Assembly (NCBI GenBank): GCA_041178545.1
Contig: JBEGVB010000054.1
Span: forward strand, 1-64,000
Source: JBEATZ01 sp041178545
GTDB lineage: Bacteria; Planctomycetota; UBA1135; UBA2386
DNA length: 64,000 nt
Direction: 5' to 3'
This document shows, piece by piece, positions 35,701-43,122 of this stretch; the stretch's first letter is position 1; each line of letters starts with the position of its first letter. A program made the translations under genes and the position numbers. Under the pieces are notes generated by a model that was given only the letters and a program-made list of their open reading frames with translations, had not been told where the DNA came from and searched no databases.

Positions 35701-37583
35701 TGGAATGGCTCTCGCACGGGGTGGTGGGCAACCTCGTCGTCCACGCGGGTCCCGACAGTCCCGTCGACCCGTACCGGCTCACGCCCGACGAACTGCTGTT
35801 CCTCGGCAAGGCATGGTTCGAGCAGGCCGAACGGTCCACTGGTGAGACCCGCACGGCTGCCATGGCCGCTGCCGGCAAGCACTTCGACCAGTTGCTCGCC
35901 GAGTGGCACCGCGAGGACGTACGTCTTGCCGACAATGTCTTCCGCGACGTGGCGCGCATGATGCTGTTCCTCTCCATCGAGCGCGGCGACGCAAAGTCGG
36001 TGGTGCGTTTCTTCGAGGAACTCAAGGAGCGCCACCCGGACCTCGTCATCCCGTTCGACCGGATCGTTGCCGTGGGTCGTTCGTACCTCGACCTCGGCGA
36101 GTACGAGTCCGCCCTGCTCGTCTTCCGTGCCACGGCAGAGGCGTCGTTCCTCAAGGACGCTGCCGTCGCCACGGTGCTGGAGGCACAGGGCGAGGTGCGC
36201 GAGTCGTCGCGCTTCCTCCAGCAGTTGCTGCAGGCCCACCCCGACCTCGCGACCATGCGCTCGAGCCGCTACGGCGTCGCCCAGAAGCTCGCGAGCCTCG
36301 CGGCGGACCGGGACGCCTCGTCCCCCGTCGACCGCAAGGTCGGCAGCGCTGCGGAGCTTCGGGCGGCCGCTGTCGAGCAGTTGCGCGAGTTCCTGGTGCT
36401 GTACCCGGACGACCCGCAGGCCGAGGAGGTCTCCTTCGCCTGGGCCTCGACTTGCCTCGAGGGCAAGGACGTGAAGGCAGCTCTTGCCGTGGCCGGTGCG
36501 GCACTGGACCGCTACCCGGGTTCCGCCTTCGCGGACGAGTTCCTCTACACCACCGGGTACGCACAGTTCGTGCTGGGGGACCACGATGCCGCATTCCGGG
36601 TGCTCCAGCGGGTGGCCACCGAGGAGTTCACACAGCCCAACGGCACCAAGGGGCCGAGCGAGAGCCGGTTCCACGCGACCTACATGCAGGGCCAGATCCA
36701 CCATGCGCGCGGCGAGCCCGCGCTGGCGCTGGCCGCCTACGACAAGGTCAAGGACCGGTTCAGCGACGCCGGCGAGGCAGCAGACTTCTTCCTCCAGCAG
36801 GCACTGTCGGTGCCCGAGGTGACGACGGTTGCCACCGGGGAGAAGCCGCGCATCACGTTGACGTTCCGCAACGTCGCCAAGGCCTCGGTGCAGGTGTACC
36901 GCGTCGACCTGATGCGCCTCTACCTGATGGAGAAGTCACTCAACGACATCCGCGGCATCCAGCTGCACGGCATCAAGCCGCTGCGCGCCATGGAACTCGA
37001 GCTCGGCGACGGACGCGACTACCGCAGCCGCGAGCGCCAGGTGGAGCTGGAGCTCACGGAGCCCGGTGCCCACCTCGTGGTGGTGCGCGGTGGCAACCTG
37101 ATCGCCAGCGGCATGGTGCTCCGCAGCGACCTCAAGCTCGACGTGCAGGAGAGCTACGACGTCGGCCGCGTGCGGGTGAACGTGAAGCAGGGTGACGCGT
37201 TCGTCGGCGATGCACACGTGAAGGTGGTGGGCTCGGGCGACCAGCGGTTCCAGAGCGGGGACACCGACCTGCGCGGCATCGCGGTCGCCGACGGCATCGT
37301 CGGCCAGGCCACCGTCATCGTGCAGAAGGGCGACCAGTTCGCCTTCCACCGCGGCACCGGCATCCACCAGCCGCAGGCGTACCGCGGGCCTGCGGACCAG
37401 GTGCCGGCCCTCAAGCCGGCGGGCCAGCAGCAGCGGGGCCAGGCCCAGGACGCGAAGAAGTTCGATGCGCTGGAGCAGCAGAACTTCCTCAACACGGGCA
37501 ACCGCGCCCGTCAGGTCGAGTGGCTGCAGGACAACGTCATGCGCAAGCAGCAGCAGGGCGTCGAGGTGTTCCGCACCAAGTGA
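29745..37583 (+). CDS. Giant alpha-2-macroglobulin-like protein flanked by TPR modules
   Basis: The 2612-residue product begins with a hydrophobic export signal (GLLFLMLSFLLAAVGGMASL). Residues about 25-490 are TPR-like repeats. From about 500 come macroglobulin-type beta domains (TERSFRSDEKATFRLTSRN... VREVEVGMTEPGAYVVKV). A Gly/Pro-rich linker sits at about 1233-1285. The family hallmark at about 1322-1365 is FRALGAWVPAVLTDANGRA followed by VRMPDSTTGWAVRVRGIT, and a helical thioester-like domain covers about 1520-1800. No CxEQ thioester motif is present; the equivalent region has GNQRLAEGSN. A second TPR block (about 2010-2350) and a second copy of the first macroglobulin-like domain (about 2362-2510) close the protein. 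Bacterial relatives guard the periplasm against proteases. This one must act without a covalent trap. Possibly lipid-free and periplasmic. Confidence 0.88.
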   Translation: MSDRLPRRGLLFLMLSFLLAAVGGMASLQQGEDLLVQRRYAEAAAALAEAERTAPAEQKERILYLRGRAELLAGQPDAAVATFRRLVDSVPGTGWRASARFQEALAHERAGRLREAAEIHRAEVQKLVGLERKEEVAATYLALADRALAAEPPDHAKAVGFLDLALDLGLSQPKARAVQLRAAASQLAAGQAAAAVQRLLPLVAVLDVPGGKHKAMLLLGQARRSAGDAAGARAVLRDLRAESPDAAESAEAAWEIALSFGVPTPSPFELDRAVQALRDLAAKHPAHPKARVASHLVAQCLNHCGRSAEALKALEEFLAAPTDAPADEVAAARAMRGDVLAAQVRLEDAIAAWRDYLAQHPSHSAWERVQRQIVDAEYALAMAAVQEGRTGQERARERLAAFARAYPLDERNPEVLATFGDLLLAEERYEEAREAYARCVSKYPGKEASSRAQFQVGVIHETKQFDYERALAAYRAVTWGAFMAQAGDRIEALTRKSLQLFTERSFRSDEKATFRLTSRNIEKVRVRVFRLDLEDYFRATHTAGEVQRLDIEVIQPDRTFESAVPEYVKHRETVREVEVGMTEPGAYVVKVDDRELEATAMVLVSDLALVTKASRTELLAFAQNVREDRAEAGVRVVVSDGSKVVTEGVTGADGIWRWRSDELRKIENLVVFAVNARGSGASSVGLGGLGYSAGLSAQGYLFTDRPLCAPGQSLHLKAIVREVEGGTWRLPRESGWRFRALGADGRVVSQQRVTFGSFGTFSTRVDVPAGAPTGTWTAVVDREDGSEPSFRTTFEVAQYERPRMQLSFELDQQVVFRGEPITGRVRATHFFGGPAAGRPVACTMRLPDGSVAEVRGTTTAAGELPVTFETREFAEEGMAVLVAELPSDSVRASVAVPVVVTEFTPVVRTVRNVYLTGEKFEARVSLVDRAGKPVARKADVVLLRVESQRGATVEVEVARVPVTTGGDGNAVAVLSAPKGGLHGVRVEARDRFGNLVTGQTNLSVSGDDDTVKLRLLCDRDTFSLGERIPLRVVNRAGSRLALLTWQGDGILECRAERLEAGDQQRFLDLRPEHAPNFGFAITMVDGNRLHEAQRDFVVERRLEVRVQVPAEAKPGEDIEVALEARDSTGAPAAAELALAMVDEALLALRPDDSGSLATFFQAGRRETAFRTASSCTWNYKGASRRVSADLLAEERRRDAEAGEPRAPGEGGAAADPNKQNAFDSNQWDSAVGLGGGAGGRFAGRNAQPGGAPRPGGGGGSGGPMSPGPAGPATGGPGQVLGGFLPQAALNRQFVDLNGFGAGSGYVALGSNGWQEEVQDPTAPRIDFRALGAWVPAVLTDANGRAVTRVRMPDSTTGWAVRVRGITVGTDAGEGRGRLQTRKQLQASLVGPVALTEGDTVTLTAEVRNQSGTDQTVAVTIGAKDGVGQAKEERALAAGAEATLDHTVAEVAVEPVTRILTAVAGSLRDEVHWSAPVRPFGIETHAGRSGTVRSREAFELSLPVGRPATQLRLVVEVGPDPGRDLVTAALGSGFLPGNQRLAEGSNLARASRGLAALLALEYLERTGGSRRVDKDRLSAAAESAVAALGNSLLKEGGYAWTGKGSFDARTTAQAVRFLVLARRRGTTGAEDLLNAASEALLRQLGSAGPDQRADMLHALAAADRARFEALNTLHRGRTGLGVRGLAQLGLAWVALRRVELAAEALATLRESGAELAKASTEALALAAQLGALVDPRDATLTVLADQLRSRRSGAGWETAEATAAAVGALAALQGDAQATAATEVVVRVNGEELARVRRGAERTRFEVPEAKVKQSGNLVELAVEGGGTAWWSADLTGFAQGFVDSDRNLSAFRVDRSYQPAALRHEGAVVPSGFSCVRGERIPTFRNTLTQMRKGESGSVSVTFSGPDPRQRRDGGPVVVEEPLPAGCSVPRDSVVGSFEAVDVLPDRLVVQFRPGTLSGSFRYDLQARFPGTYRALPTRVQDVANVEWLSHGVVGNLVVHAGPDSPVDPYRLTPDELLFLGKAWFEQAERSTGETRTAAMAAAGKHFDQLLAEWHREDVRLADNVFRDVARMMLFLSIERGDAKSVVRFFEELKERHPDLVIPFDRIVAVGRSYLDLGEYESALLVFRATAEASFLKDAAVATVLEAQGEVRESSRFLQQLLQAHPDLATMRSSRYGVAQKLASLAADRDASSPVDRKVGSAAELRAAAVEQLREFLVLYPDDPQAEEVSFAWASTCLEGKDVKAALAVAGAALDRYPGSAFADEFLYTTGYAQFVLGDHDAAFRVLQRVATEEFTQPNGTKGPSESRFHATYMQGQIHHARGEPALALAAYDKVKDRFSDAGEAADFFLQQALSVPEVTTVATGEKPRITLTFRNVAKASVQVYRVDLMRLYLMEKSLNDIRGIQLHGIKPLRAMELELGDGRDYRSRERQVELELTEPGAHLVVVRGGNLIASGMVLRSDLKLDVQESYDVGRVRVNVKQGDAFVGDAHVKVVGSGDQRFQSGDTDLRGIAVADGIVGQATVIVQKGDQFAFHRGTGIHQPQAYRGPADQVPALKPAGQQQRGQAQDAKKFDALEQQNFLNTGNRARQVEWLQDNVMRKQQQGVEVFRTK

Positions 37584-37584
37584 C

Positions 37585-37608
37585 GGCCTGCTGCTGCCCC
37601 GGCAGGCC
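37585..37608. terminator. Hairpin between convergent genes
   Basis: GGCCTGC pairs with GCAGGCC over a 10-nt loop in the 33-nt gap between the stops of the macroglobulin gene and gnd. The stem is only 7 bp, so this is tentative. Confidence 0.35.
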
Positions 37609-37616
37609 CGCGAGGC

Positions 37617-39032
37617 TCACTTCCACGTGTGGTGGAAGAACGTGCCCGCGGGCTCGTCCACGCGCTCGAAGGTGTGCGCGCCGAACAGGTCGCGCTGCGC
37701 CTGCGTGAGGTTCTGGGGCAACCGCTCGCGGCGGAAGCTGTCGTACCACGAGAGGCTCGCGCCCATGGCGAGCACCGGCACGCCGCGCTCCGCGGCGAGT
37801 GCCACCACGCGGCGCCAGGAGGCCTGGTGCTGCTGGAGGAATCCGCCCAGCTCCTCGTCGAGCACCAGGTTGGGCAGCTTGCGCTGCCTGCGGTAGGCAG
37901 CCTGGATGCGCGTCAGGAAGCGGGCGCGGATGATGCAGCCGCCCTTCCAGATGCGCGCGATCTCGCCCAGGTCGAGGCCGAACCCCTTCTCCGCGTCCAC
38001 GGTGGTGAGCAGGTCGAGCCCCTGCGCGTAGGAGCAGATCTTGGCGCAGTACAGCGCGTCGCGCACCGCCTCGACGAGCCCTGGCACGGTGCCCGCAGGG
38101 GCAGCAGGGCCCTGCAGCACGCGGCTTGCCGCGGCGCGCTCGGCGCGGCGCGCAGACAGGCACCGTGCCTCGACGGCTGCGTGGATGGTGGGCAGCGGCA
38201 CGCCGTGGCGCAGGGCGATCTCACTGGTCCAGCGGCCGGTGCCCTTCTGGCCCGCGGAGTCCACGATCACGTCGACCATGGGCCTGCCGGTGCGCGGGTC
38301 GGCAGTGCGGAGGATCCGCGCGGTGATCTCCACGAGGAACGACTCCAGCGGCCCGCGATTCCACTCGGAGAAGATGTCGGCCATCTGCGCCGGGGCCAGG
38401 CCACCGACCTGCTGGAGCAGGTCGTAGGCCTCGGCAATGAGCTGCATGTCGCCGTACTCGATCCCGTTGTGGACCATCTTCACGAAGTGGCCTGCAGCCC
38501 CCTTGCCCACGTGCGTCACACAGGCGCCGTCCTCCACCTTCGCCGCAACCTTGCGCAGCATGGGCTCCAGCTCGGCGTAGCTGGATGCGTCCCCGCCGGG
38601 CATCAGGCTGGGTCCGTGCAGCGCGCCTTCCTCGCCGCCGGAGATGCCCATGCCCACGAACCGGATGCCCTTGGCGGACAGCTCGGCACTGCGGCGCTCG
38701 GTCTCGTCTGGGTGCGAGTTGCCGGAGTCGATCAGGATGTCGCCTGCCTCCAGGTGGGGGAGGAACTTGGCAATGGTCTCGTCCACCGGCGATCCCGCGC
38801 GCACCAGCAGCAGGATCTTGCGCGGGCGCTCCAGCGTTGCGACCACTTCCGCATGGCTGTGCGCGGCGACCATCCGCATGGCGGGCTCCCTGCGGGCCAT
38901 GGTGGCGTCGATGAGGTCGCGGGTGATGTTGAACACCGTCACCGCGATCCCGTTGCGCGCGAGGTTGAGGGCGAAGTTCTGGCCCATCGTGGCGAGGCCG
39001 ACGATGGCGATCTGCGAGGAGGGCTGGGTCAT
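37617..39032 (-). CDS. gnd: 6-phosphogluconate dehydrogenase (decarboxylating)
   Basis: The enzyme oxidises 6-phosphogluconate to ribulose 5-phosphate and CO2 with NADP+ in the pentose phosphate pathway. The 471-residue product has the family's usual length. It carries the N-terminal nucleotide-binding motif (GLATMGQNFALNLARNG), the substrate motif GMGISGGEEGALHGPSLMPGG (the last residues of the catalytic region), KMVHNGIEYGDMQLIAEAYDL with the catalytic Lys, and the C-terminal helical domain ending in TFFHHTWK. The ATG gives a start typical of the long (homodimeric) form. A TACAGT box lies 12 nt before the start. Neighbours are unrelated. Confidence 0.96.
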   Translation of the reverse strand: MTQPSSQIAIVGLATMGQNFALNLARNGIAVTVFNITRDLIDATMARREPAMRMVAAHSHAEVVATLERPRKILLLVRAGSPVDETIAKFLPHLEAGDILIDSGNSHPDETERRSAELSAKGIRFVGMGISGGEEGALHGPSLMPGGDASSYAELEPMLRKVAAKVEDGACVTHVGKGAAGHFVKMVHNGIEYGDMQLIAEAYDLLQQVGGLAPAQMADIFSEWNRGPLESFLVEITARILRTADPRTGRPMVDVIVDSAGQKGTGRWTSEIALRHGVPLPTIHAAVEARCLSARRAERAAASRVLQGPAAPAGTVPGLVEAVRDALYCAKICSYAQGLDLLTTVDAEKGFGLDLGEIARIWKGGCIIRARFLTRIQAAYRRQRKLPNLVLDEELGGFLQQHQASWRRVVALAAERGVPVLAMGASLSWYDSFRRERLPQNLTQAQRDLFGAHTFERVDEPAGTFFHHTWK

Positions 39033-39044
39033 CGGAGGCGGCGG

Positions 39045-39050
39045 ACTGTA
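39045..39050 (-). promoter_or_regulatory. Candidate -10 box (TACAGT) upstream of gnd
   Basis: On the minus strand TACAGT is 12 nt before the ATG, which allows a leader of about 5 nt. No clear -35 hexamer is visible. Confidence 0.3.
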
Positions 39051-39099
39051 GCGCGCGACCTGTTCGCCTCCGAGGTCGCGCCGTCGTTCCAGCCCGCGC

Positions 39100-40332
39100 T
39101 CAGTCGCCTCGCGTCCCGGCCCCTGCCGGCGCGGCTGCGCCTGCACCCGTCGTGGGTGGGGCCAGTGGTGCCGTCTCGGCCTGCACCCGTGCCAGCCAGC
39201 CCGGCCAGGTGCGCACGTCCGCACCCGGGTCGCTGCCGCCCAGCCTGCGCAGGGCCTTCCGGTAGGCGACGGTGACCCGCACCGTCTCCACCTGCATCCC
39301 CAGCACGGTCACGTCGAGCACTGCGCCGCTCTGCAGGATGCCCACCTTCGGGTCGGCGATGAAGCTGCTGGACGCGACCTCCACGTCGAAGTCGCGCAGG
39401 TAGGACTGCTGCTCGACGAAGGCCACATGGGCTCGCGGCGCAGTTCCTGTGGCAGCATCCGCACGGGCTGCTGCAGGCCCTGCTGCCACCAACGGTGCGA
39501 GTGCGCGGGGCGAGCCCAGTGCACCCAGTGCCTCGGCGGTGCGGGCCCGGACCTCGGGGCTCCGGTGGCCGAGGGCCGCGGCAAGGTAGTCGGTTGCAGC
39601 GTCGCGGTCCGCAGCAGGCACGGCCTCGACGGCCTGGGTGCGCACCGAGGCAGTGGGGTCGAGGACGGTCGTGCGCCATGCAAAGGTCTGGTTCGCCCGG
39701 CCGCCGCGGACCTGCAGGGCGCTCACCGCGAGCCAGCGCCGGTGCGGTTCCCGCTCGCTGCGGGCGAGACGGCGCAGCTCCGCCTCGGCCGAGGCATCGT
39801 GAGCCAGCAGGGCCACCAGGGCTGCGCGTCGACCGGGGCTGCAGTCGCGGGGTGCCCGATGGACCAGGGCGCGCGCGCGTTCGGGGCCTGCGGCTGCACG
39901 GTCCTGTGGTGGCAGGAACGCAGGCGCCAGCCGCAGCAGGAACTCTTCGTGCCGCATGTCCAACGAGGGACTGGTGCCCGGCGCGGTCGCGAGTGCGTCG
40001 AGGTGTCGCCACAGGTCTGCGTCGAGACCCATGGCCCATGCCTCCTGCGCCAGCTGCAGCCGCGCGAACGCGGTGTCGCCAGCCCTCCGTTCCAGTTCCA
40101 CCAGCACCGCCCGCAACTCGGCCTCGGTGCGCACCCTTGTCACCAGTGCCTCGTCGACCTCCACCCGGCCGTCGCGGGTGGTGACCACCAGCCTGCCCTT
40201 GGTCCGCTCGACCCTGCCCACGAGCACGCGCCCGTCCGCGAGCCGGACCTCGTCGCCGGGCAGGGCAGGGACAAGGGCCGCGAGCCCGAGGAACGCACCG
40301 AGGAGCCTGCAGTGGAGGGAACGGGTTGGCAT
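39100..40332 (-). CDS. Secreted SH3-like / HEAT-repeat protein
   Basis: The 410-residue product starts with a signal peptide (MPTRSLHCRLLGAFLGLAALVPALPG). A short SH3-like barrel follows at about residues 27-65 (VRLADGRVLVGRVERTKG... VEVDEALVTRV), similar to the segment in the protein at 26132. Then comes a helical region with HEAT repeats, clearest in VRTQAVEAVPAADRDAATDYLAAALGHRSPEVRARTAEALGALG (two repeats). The C-terminal domain is mixed alpha/beta. It is divergent from the LolA-like gene (73 nt apart). HEAT repeats imply protein binding; no enzyme motif is visible. Confidence 0.75.
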   Translation of the reverse strand: MPTRSLHCRLLGAFLGLAALVPALPGDEVRLADGRVLVGRVERTKGRLVVTTRDGRVEVDEALVTRVRTEAELRAVLVELERRAGDTAFARLQLAQEAWAMGLDADLWRHLDALATAPGTSPSLDMRHEEFLLRLAPAFLPPQDRAAAGPERARALVHRAPRDCSPGRRAALVALLAHDASAEAELRRLARSEREPHRRWLAVSALQVRGGRANQTFAWRTTVLDPTASVRTQAVEAVPAADRDAATDYLAAALGHRSPEVRARTAEALGALGSPRALAPLVAAGPAAARADAATGTAPRAHVAFVEQQSYLRDFDVEVASSSFIADPKVGILQSGAVLDVTVLGMQVETVRVTVAYRKALRRLGGSDPGADVRTWPGWLARVQAETAPLAPPTTGAGAAAPAGAGTRGD

Positions 40333-40377
40333 GGTGTTTGGATGGGGCGCGGTGGCAGTGGCCGGGGGGCGCCCCGG

Positions 40378-40383
40378 TATCAT
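40378..40383 (+). promoter_or_regulatory. Candidate -10 box (TATCAT) for the LolA-like gene
   Basis: TATCAT lies 22 nt before the ATG at 40406 in a 73-nt divergent gap. The implied leader is about 15 nt and has no Shine-Dalgarno sequence. Confidence 0.35.
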
Positions 40384-40405
40384 CCGCGCCTCCGGACCCA
40401 CCAGC

Positions 40406-41380
40406 ATGAAGCGTACCAAAGCCGTTGTTGCCGCCGCGTTCCTCGCCCTTGCAATGGGTCCGGGTCCAGTGCGCCTCGCAGGGCAGGAGCCTGCAAAGCC
40501 GCAGGAGCCGGTCAAGGCACAGGAGCCTGAGGTGCCCGCCCCTGCCCCTGCGTCCCCTGCCAAGGACGCCGTGGCGATGGACCCTGCGGTGGCTGCGGCC
40601 ATCGCGCGCATGCGCGAGACCGAGGCAGGCTTCCGCACCATGCGCCTCGAGCTGCAGACCAGCGGCGCCTACCCCGGCGGCCCCTCCTTCACCACGAAGG
40701 GGACGCTGCGTGTCCTGCGCACAGAACAGTCCGCGCTGCACGCGGTGGTGGAGTTCGCCTTCGACGACGGGCTCAAGGGGCGCATGGAGACGGTCCGGAC
40801 TCCGGAAGGCGTGCTCATGCTGGAGGACACGCCCACGTTCGGTCCGGTCTTCCTGGCCATGGACCCGGCCCTGGTTGCGGACGTGGTCTGGGCCAGCAAG
40901 CTGCTCGACAAGGGCGCGGGCCTGCCGGGTGTCGAGGACGACCGTGCGCAGTCCCCGCTGGGGAGCTCCATGCTGGCGGACCTTGCCCGGCTCCACGACC
41001 TTCGCGTCCTCAGCTCGACGCCGCGCAAGGGCACGGAGGGCAGGTGGGTCGGCGGCGACGTGCGCGGCGGGCTGACGCCGGAACAGGTGGGCGACCTGCC
41101 GCTCGCGGACCGCGTCGAGGTCTTCCTGCGCTCACCGGACGACGCGATGCTCGAGGTGGTCTACCTGCAGGCCGGCAAGCCGATCCAGCGGATCGAGGTC
41201 CTGGAGCTGGAGGTCGACCGACCGATGGAGCTGTCCTCGTTCCGCATCGACGCAGGCGACCGCAAGCCCAAGGACGTGAAGCTGCACCAGCCGTCGTGGG
41301 GGCCGCTGGAGCGGCTGCTGCGCGAGGCCGACGCCAAGGCAGAGGAACAGAAGCTGCCGCCGCGTCCGAGCCGCCGCTGA
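40406..41380 (+). CDS. LolA-like secreted protein
   Basis: The 324-residue product has a signal peptide (MKRTKAVVAAAFLALAMGPG), a Pro/Glu/Ala-rich linker (about residues 25-55) and a domain that begins AAAIARMRETEAGFRTMRLELQT. It continues with long antiparallel strands (GTLRVLRTEQSALHAVVEF; GVLMLEDTPTFGPVF; LEVVYLQAGKPIQRIEVLELE). This resembles the open barrel of LolA/outer-membrane lipoprotein-sorting proteins, which carry lipids or lipoproteins across the periplasm. The match is by strand pattern only, so the role is tentative. It converges with prfC, with a possible 7-bp hairpin (41374-41409) spanning both stops. Confidence 0.7.
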   Translation: MKRTKAVVAAAFLALAMGPGPVRLAGQEPAKPQEPVKAQEPEVPAPAPASPAKDAVAMDPAVAAAIARMRETEAGFRTMRLELQTSGAYPGGPSFTTKGTLRVLRTEQSALHAVVEFAFDDGLKGRMETVRTPEGVLMLEDTPTFGPVFLAMDPALVADVVWASKLLDKGAGLPGVEDDRAQSPLGSSMLADLARLHDLRVLSSTPRKGTEGRWVGGDVRGGLTPEQVGDLPLADRVEVFLRSPDDAMLEVVYLQAGKPIQRIEVLELEVDRPMELSSFRIDAGDRKPKDVKLHQPSWGPLERLLREADAKAEEQKLPPRPSRR

Positions 41381-41402
41381 GCGGTGGCGCCGAGGCGCTG
41401 CT

Positions 41403-42992
41403 TCAGCGGCCCAGGTCCTCTTCTGCGGGTGGCGTCTCCAGCAGCTCGAGGCCCTTGTAGCGCGACTTCGCGTACTCGATCTCGAAGTCGGAGTTGAAGA
41501 GTGCCACGAGCCGGCCGACCTCGTCCTTCACGACGACCGGCAGCAGGTTGATGACCTCGTCGGTCGCGTGGGCGAGCCAGCGTGCCCGCGTCCACGGCTT
41601 GCGCGCGATGCGCACCTCGGTGTTGTACTCGTTCTCGAGCCGCCACTGGAACACCTCCAGCTGCAGCTCGCCGATTGCGCCGAGGATCGGTTCGCGCGCG
41701 CCGATGCGCGGCCAGAAGATCTGCACGACACCTTCCTCGCCCAGCTGCTCCAGCGCCTTGTGGAAGCCCTTGCTCATCGAGGGCTCCTTGGGTGCTGCCT
41801 GCGCGAAGATCTCCGGTGCGAAGCGCGGGAAGTTGCGCACCTCGAAGTCGGGACCTGACGTGATCACGTCGCCCACGCGGAACAACCCGGGGTTGATGAG
41901 GCCGATGACGTCTCCCGGCCACGCCTCCTCGATCGACACACGCTCTTGGCCGAAGAACCGGTGCGGGTGCGAGAGCCGCACGTCGCGGTGCAGCCGCAGG
42001 TGCTTTGCGTTCATCCCGCGCTCGAAGTGGCCCGACGTGACGCGCAGGAACGCGATGCGGTCGCGGTGCTGCTTGTCCATGTTGGCCGCGACCTTGTAGA
42101 CGAAGCCGCTGAAGAACGGCGCGTCCGGCTGCACCTCGCCGTCGAGGGTCGGCAACGGGCCCGGTGCCGGCGCGATCTCGATGAAGCGCTGCAGGATGTT
42201 CTCGACGCCGAAGTTGGTGAGCGCCGAGCAGAAGAACATGGGCGACTGCTTCTGCGCGAGGAACCGTTTCATGTCGAACGGCTCCACGCACGTCTCGACC
42301 ATGGCGAGGTCCTCGAGCAGCTTGAGGTGCGCGTTCTCGCCCAGCATCTCGGTGAGCGCGGGGTCGTCGGGCCCCCTGGTCTGCACGCCGGCGCGGGTGG
42401 CGTTGTGGGCCGTGCGCTCGAACAGGAACACCTGCTTGTCGCGCAGCGAGTACACGCCGCGGAAGTCCGGGCCGGAGCCGATCGGCCAGGTCGCCGGCAC
42501 GATGGTGATGCCCAGCACCTTCTCCACCTGGTCCACCAGGTCGAGCGGTGCCCGCGACGGGCGGTCCATCTTGTTGACCACGGTCACGATCGGGATGCCG
42601 CGGTCGCGGCACACCTTGAAGAGCTTGATCGTCTGCGGCTCGACGCCCTTGGCGCCGTCGATCAGCATCAGCGCTGCGTCCGCGGCCACCAGGGTGCGGT
42701 AGGTGTCCTCGGAGAAGTCCTGGTGGCCCGGCGTGTCCAGCAGGTTGATGCAGTTGCCCTGGTACTCGAACTGGAGTGCCGAGCTGGTGATGGAGATGCC
42801 GCGCTTCTGCTCCAGCTCCATCCAGTCGGACGTGGCGTGGGACTGGCCGCGGCGGGCCTTCACCGAACCGGCCTCGCGGATGGCGCCACCGTAGAGCAGC
42901 AGCTTCTCCGTCAGCGTGGTCTTGCCCGCGTCCGGGTGCGAGATGATCGCAAACGTGCGCCTGCGGGCGATTTCCTTGACCAGTTCTGCCAT
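41403..42992 (-). CDS. prfC: Peptide chain release factor 3 (RF3)
   Basis: RF3 is the GTPase that recycles RF1/RF2 from the ribosome after peptide release. At 529 residues it has the usual RF3 length. Motifs: G1 SHPDAGKTTLTEKLLLYGG, the effector region RGISITSSALQF, G3 DTPGHQDFSEDTYR, G4 NKMDRPSR, and the RF3-specific C-terminal domain (AIGELQLEVFQWRLENEYN). The GSVKARRGQSHATSDWMELE segment separates it from EF-G. A TAACCT box lies 11 nt before the start, with a good -35 match (TCGACA) 17 nt further upstream. Confidence 0.96.
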   Translation of the reverse strand: MAELVKEIARRRTFAIISHPDAGKTTLTEKLLLYGGAIREAGSVKARRGQSHATSDWMELEQKRGISITSSALQFEYQGNCINLLDTPGHQDFSEDTYRTLVAADAALMLIDGAKGVEPQTIKLFKVCRDRGIPIVTVVNKMDRPSRAPLDLVDQVEKVLGITIVPATWPIGSGPDFRGVYSLRDKQVFLFERTAHNATRAGVQTRGPDDPALTEMLGENAHLKLLEDLAMVETCVEPFDMKRFLAQKQSPMFFCSALTNFGVENILQRFIEIAPAPGPLPTLDGEVQPDAPFFSGFVYKVAANMDKQHRDRIAFLRVTSGHFERGMNAKHLRLHRDVRLSHPHRFFGQERVSIEEAWPGDVIGLINPGLFRVGDVITSGPDFEVRNFPRFAPEIFAQAAPKEPSMSKGFHKALEQLGEEGVVQIFWPRIGAREPILGAIGELQLEVFQWRLENEYNTEVRIARKPWTRARWLAHATDEVINLLPVVVKDEVGRLVALFNSDFEIEYAKSRYKGLELLETPPAEEDLGR

Positions 42993-43003
42993 GGGGGGCG
43001 AGC

Positions 43004-43009
43004 AGGTTA
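43004..43009 (-). promoter_or_regulatory. prfC promoter candidate: TCGACA - 17 nt - TAACCT
   Basis: On the minus strand TAACCT ends 11 nt before the prfC ATG. TCGACA (five of six matches to TTGACA) precedes it at the ideal 17-nt spacing. The predicted leader is about 4-5 nt. This is the clearest promoter-like arrangement in the window. Confidence 0.5.
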
Positions 43010-43054
43010 CGGCGGTGGTCCGCGCGTGTCGATGCAAGCCTGCCCCGGAAACGG

Positions 43055-43089
43055 CGGCGCCTGCGCAGTACGAGCCTGCGCAGGCGCCG
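43055..43089 (-). terminator. Strong terminator hairpin after the secreted protein gene
   Basis: CGGCGCCTGCGCAG pairs perfectly with CTGCGCAGGCGCCG (14 bp) around a 7-nt loop, followed on the minus strand by a short TTT. It lies between the stop of the gene at 43123 and the prfC promoter. Confidence 0.75.
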
Positions 43090-43122
43090 TGCCCCGTCCA
43101 GCGGACGCTGGTCAGCCGACGT

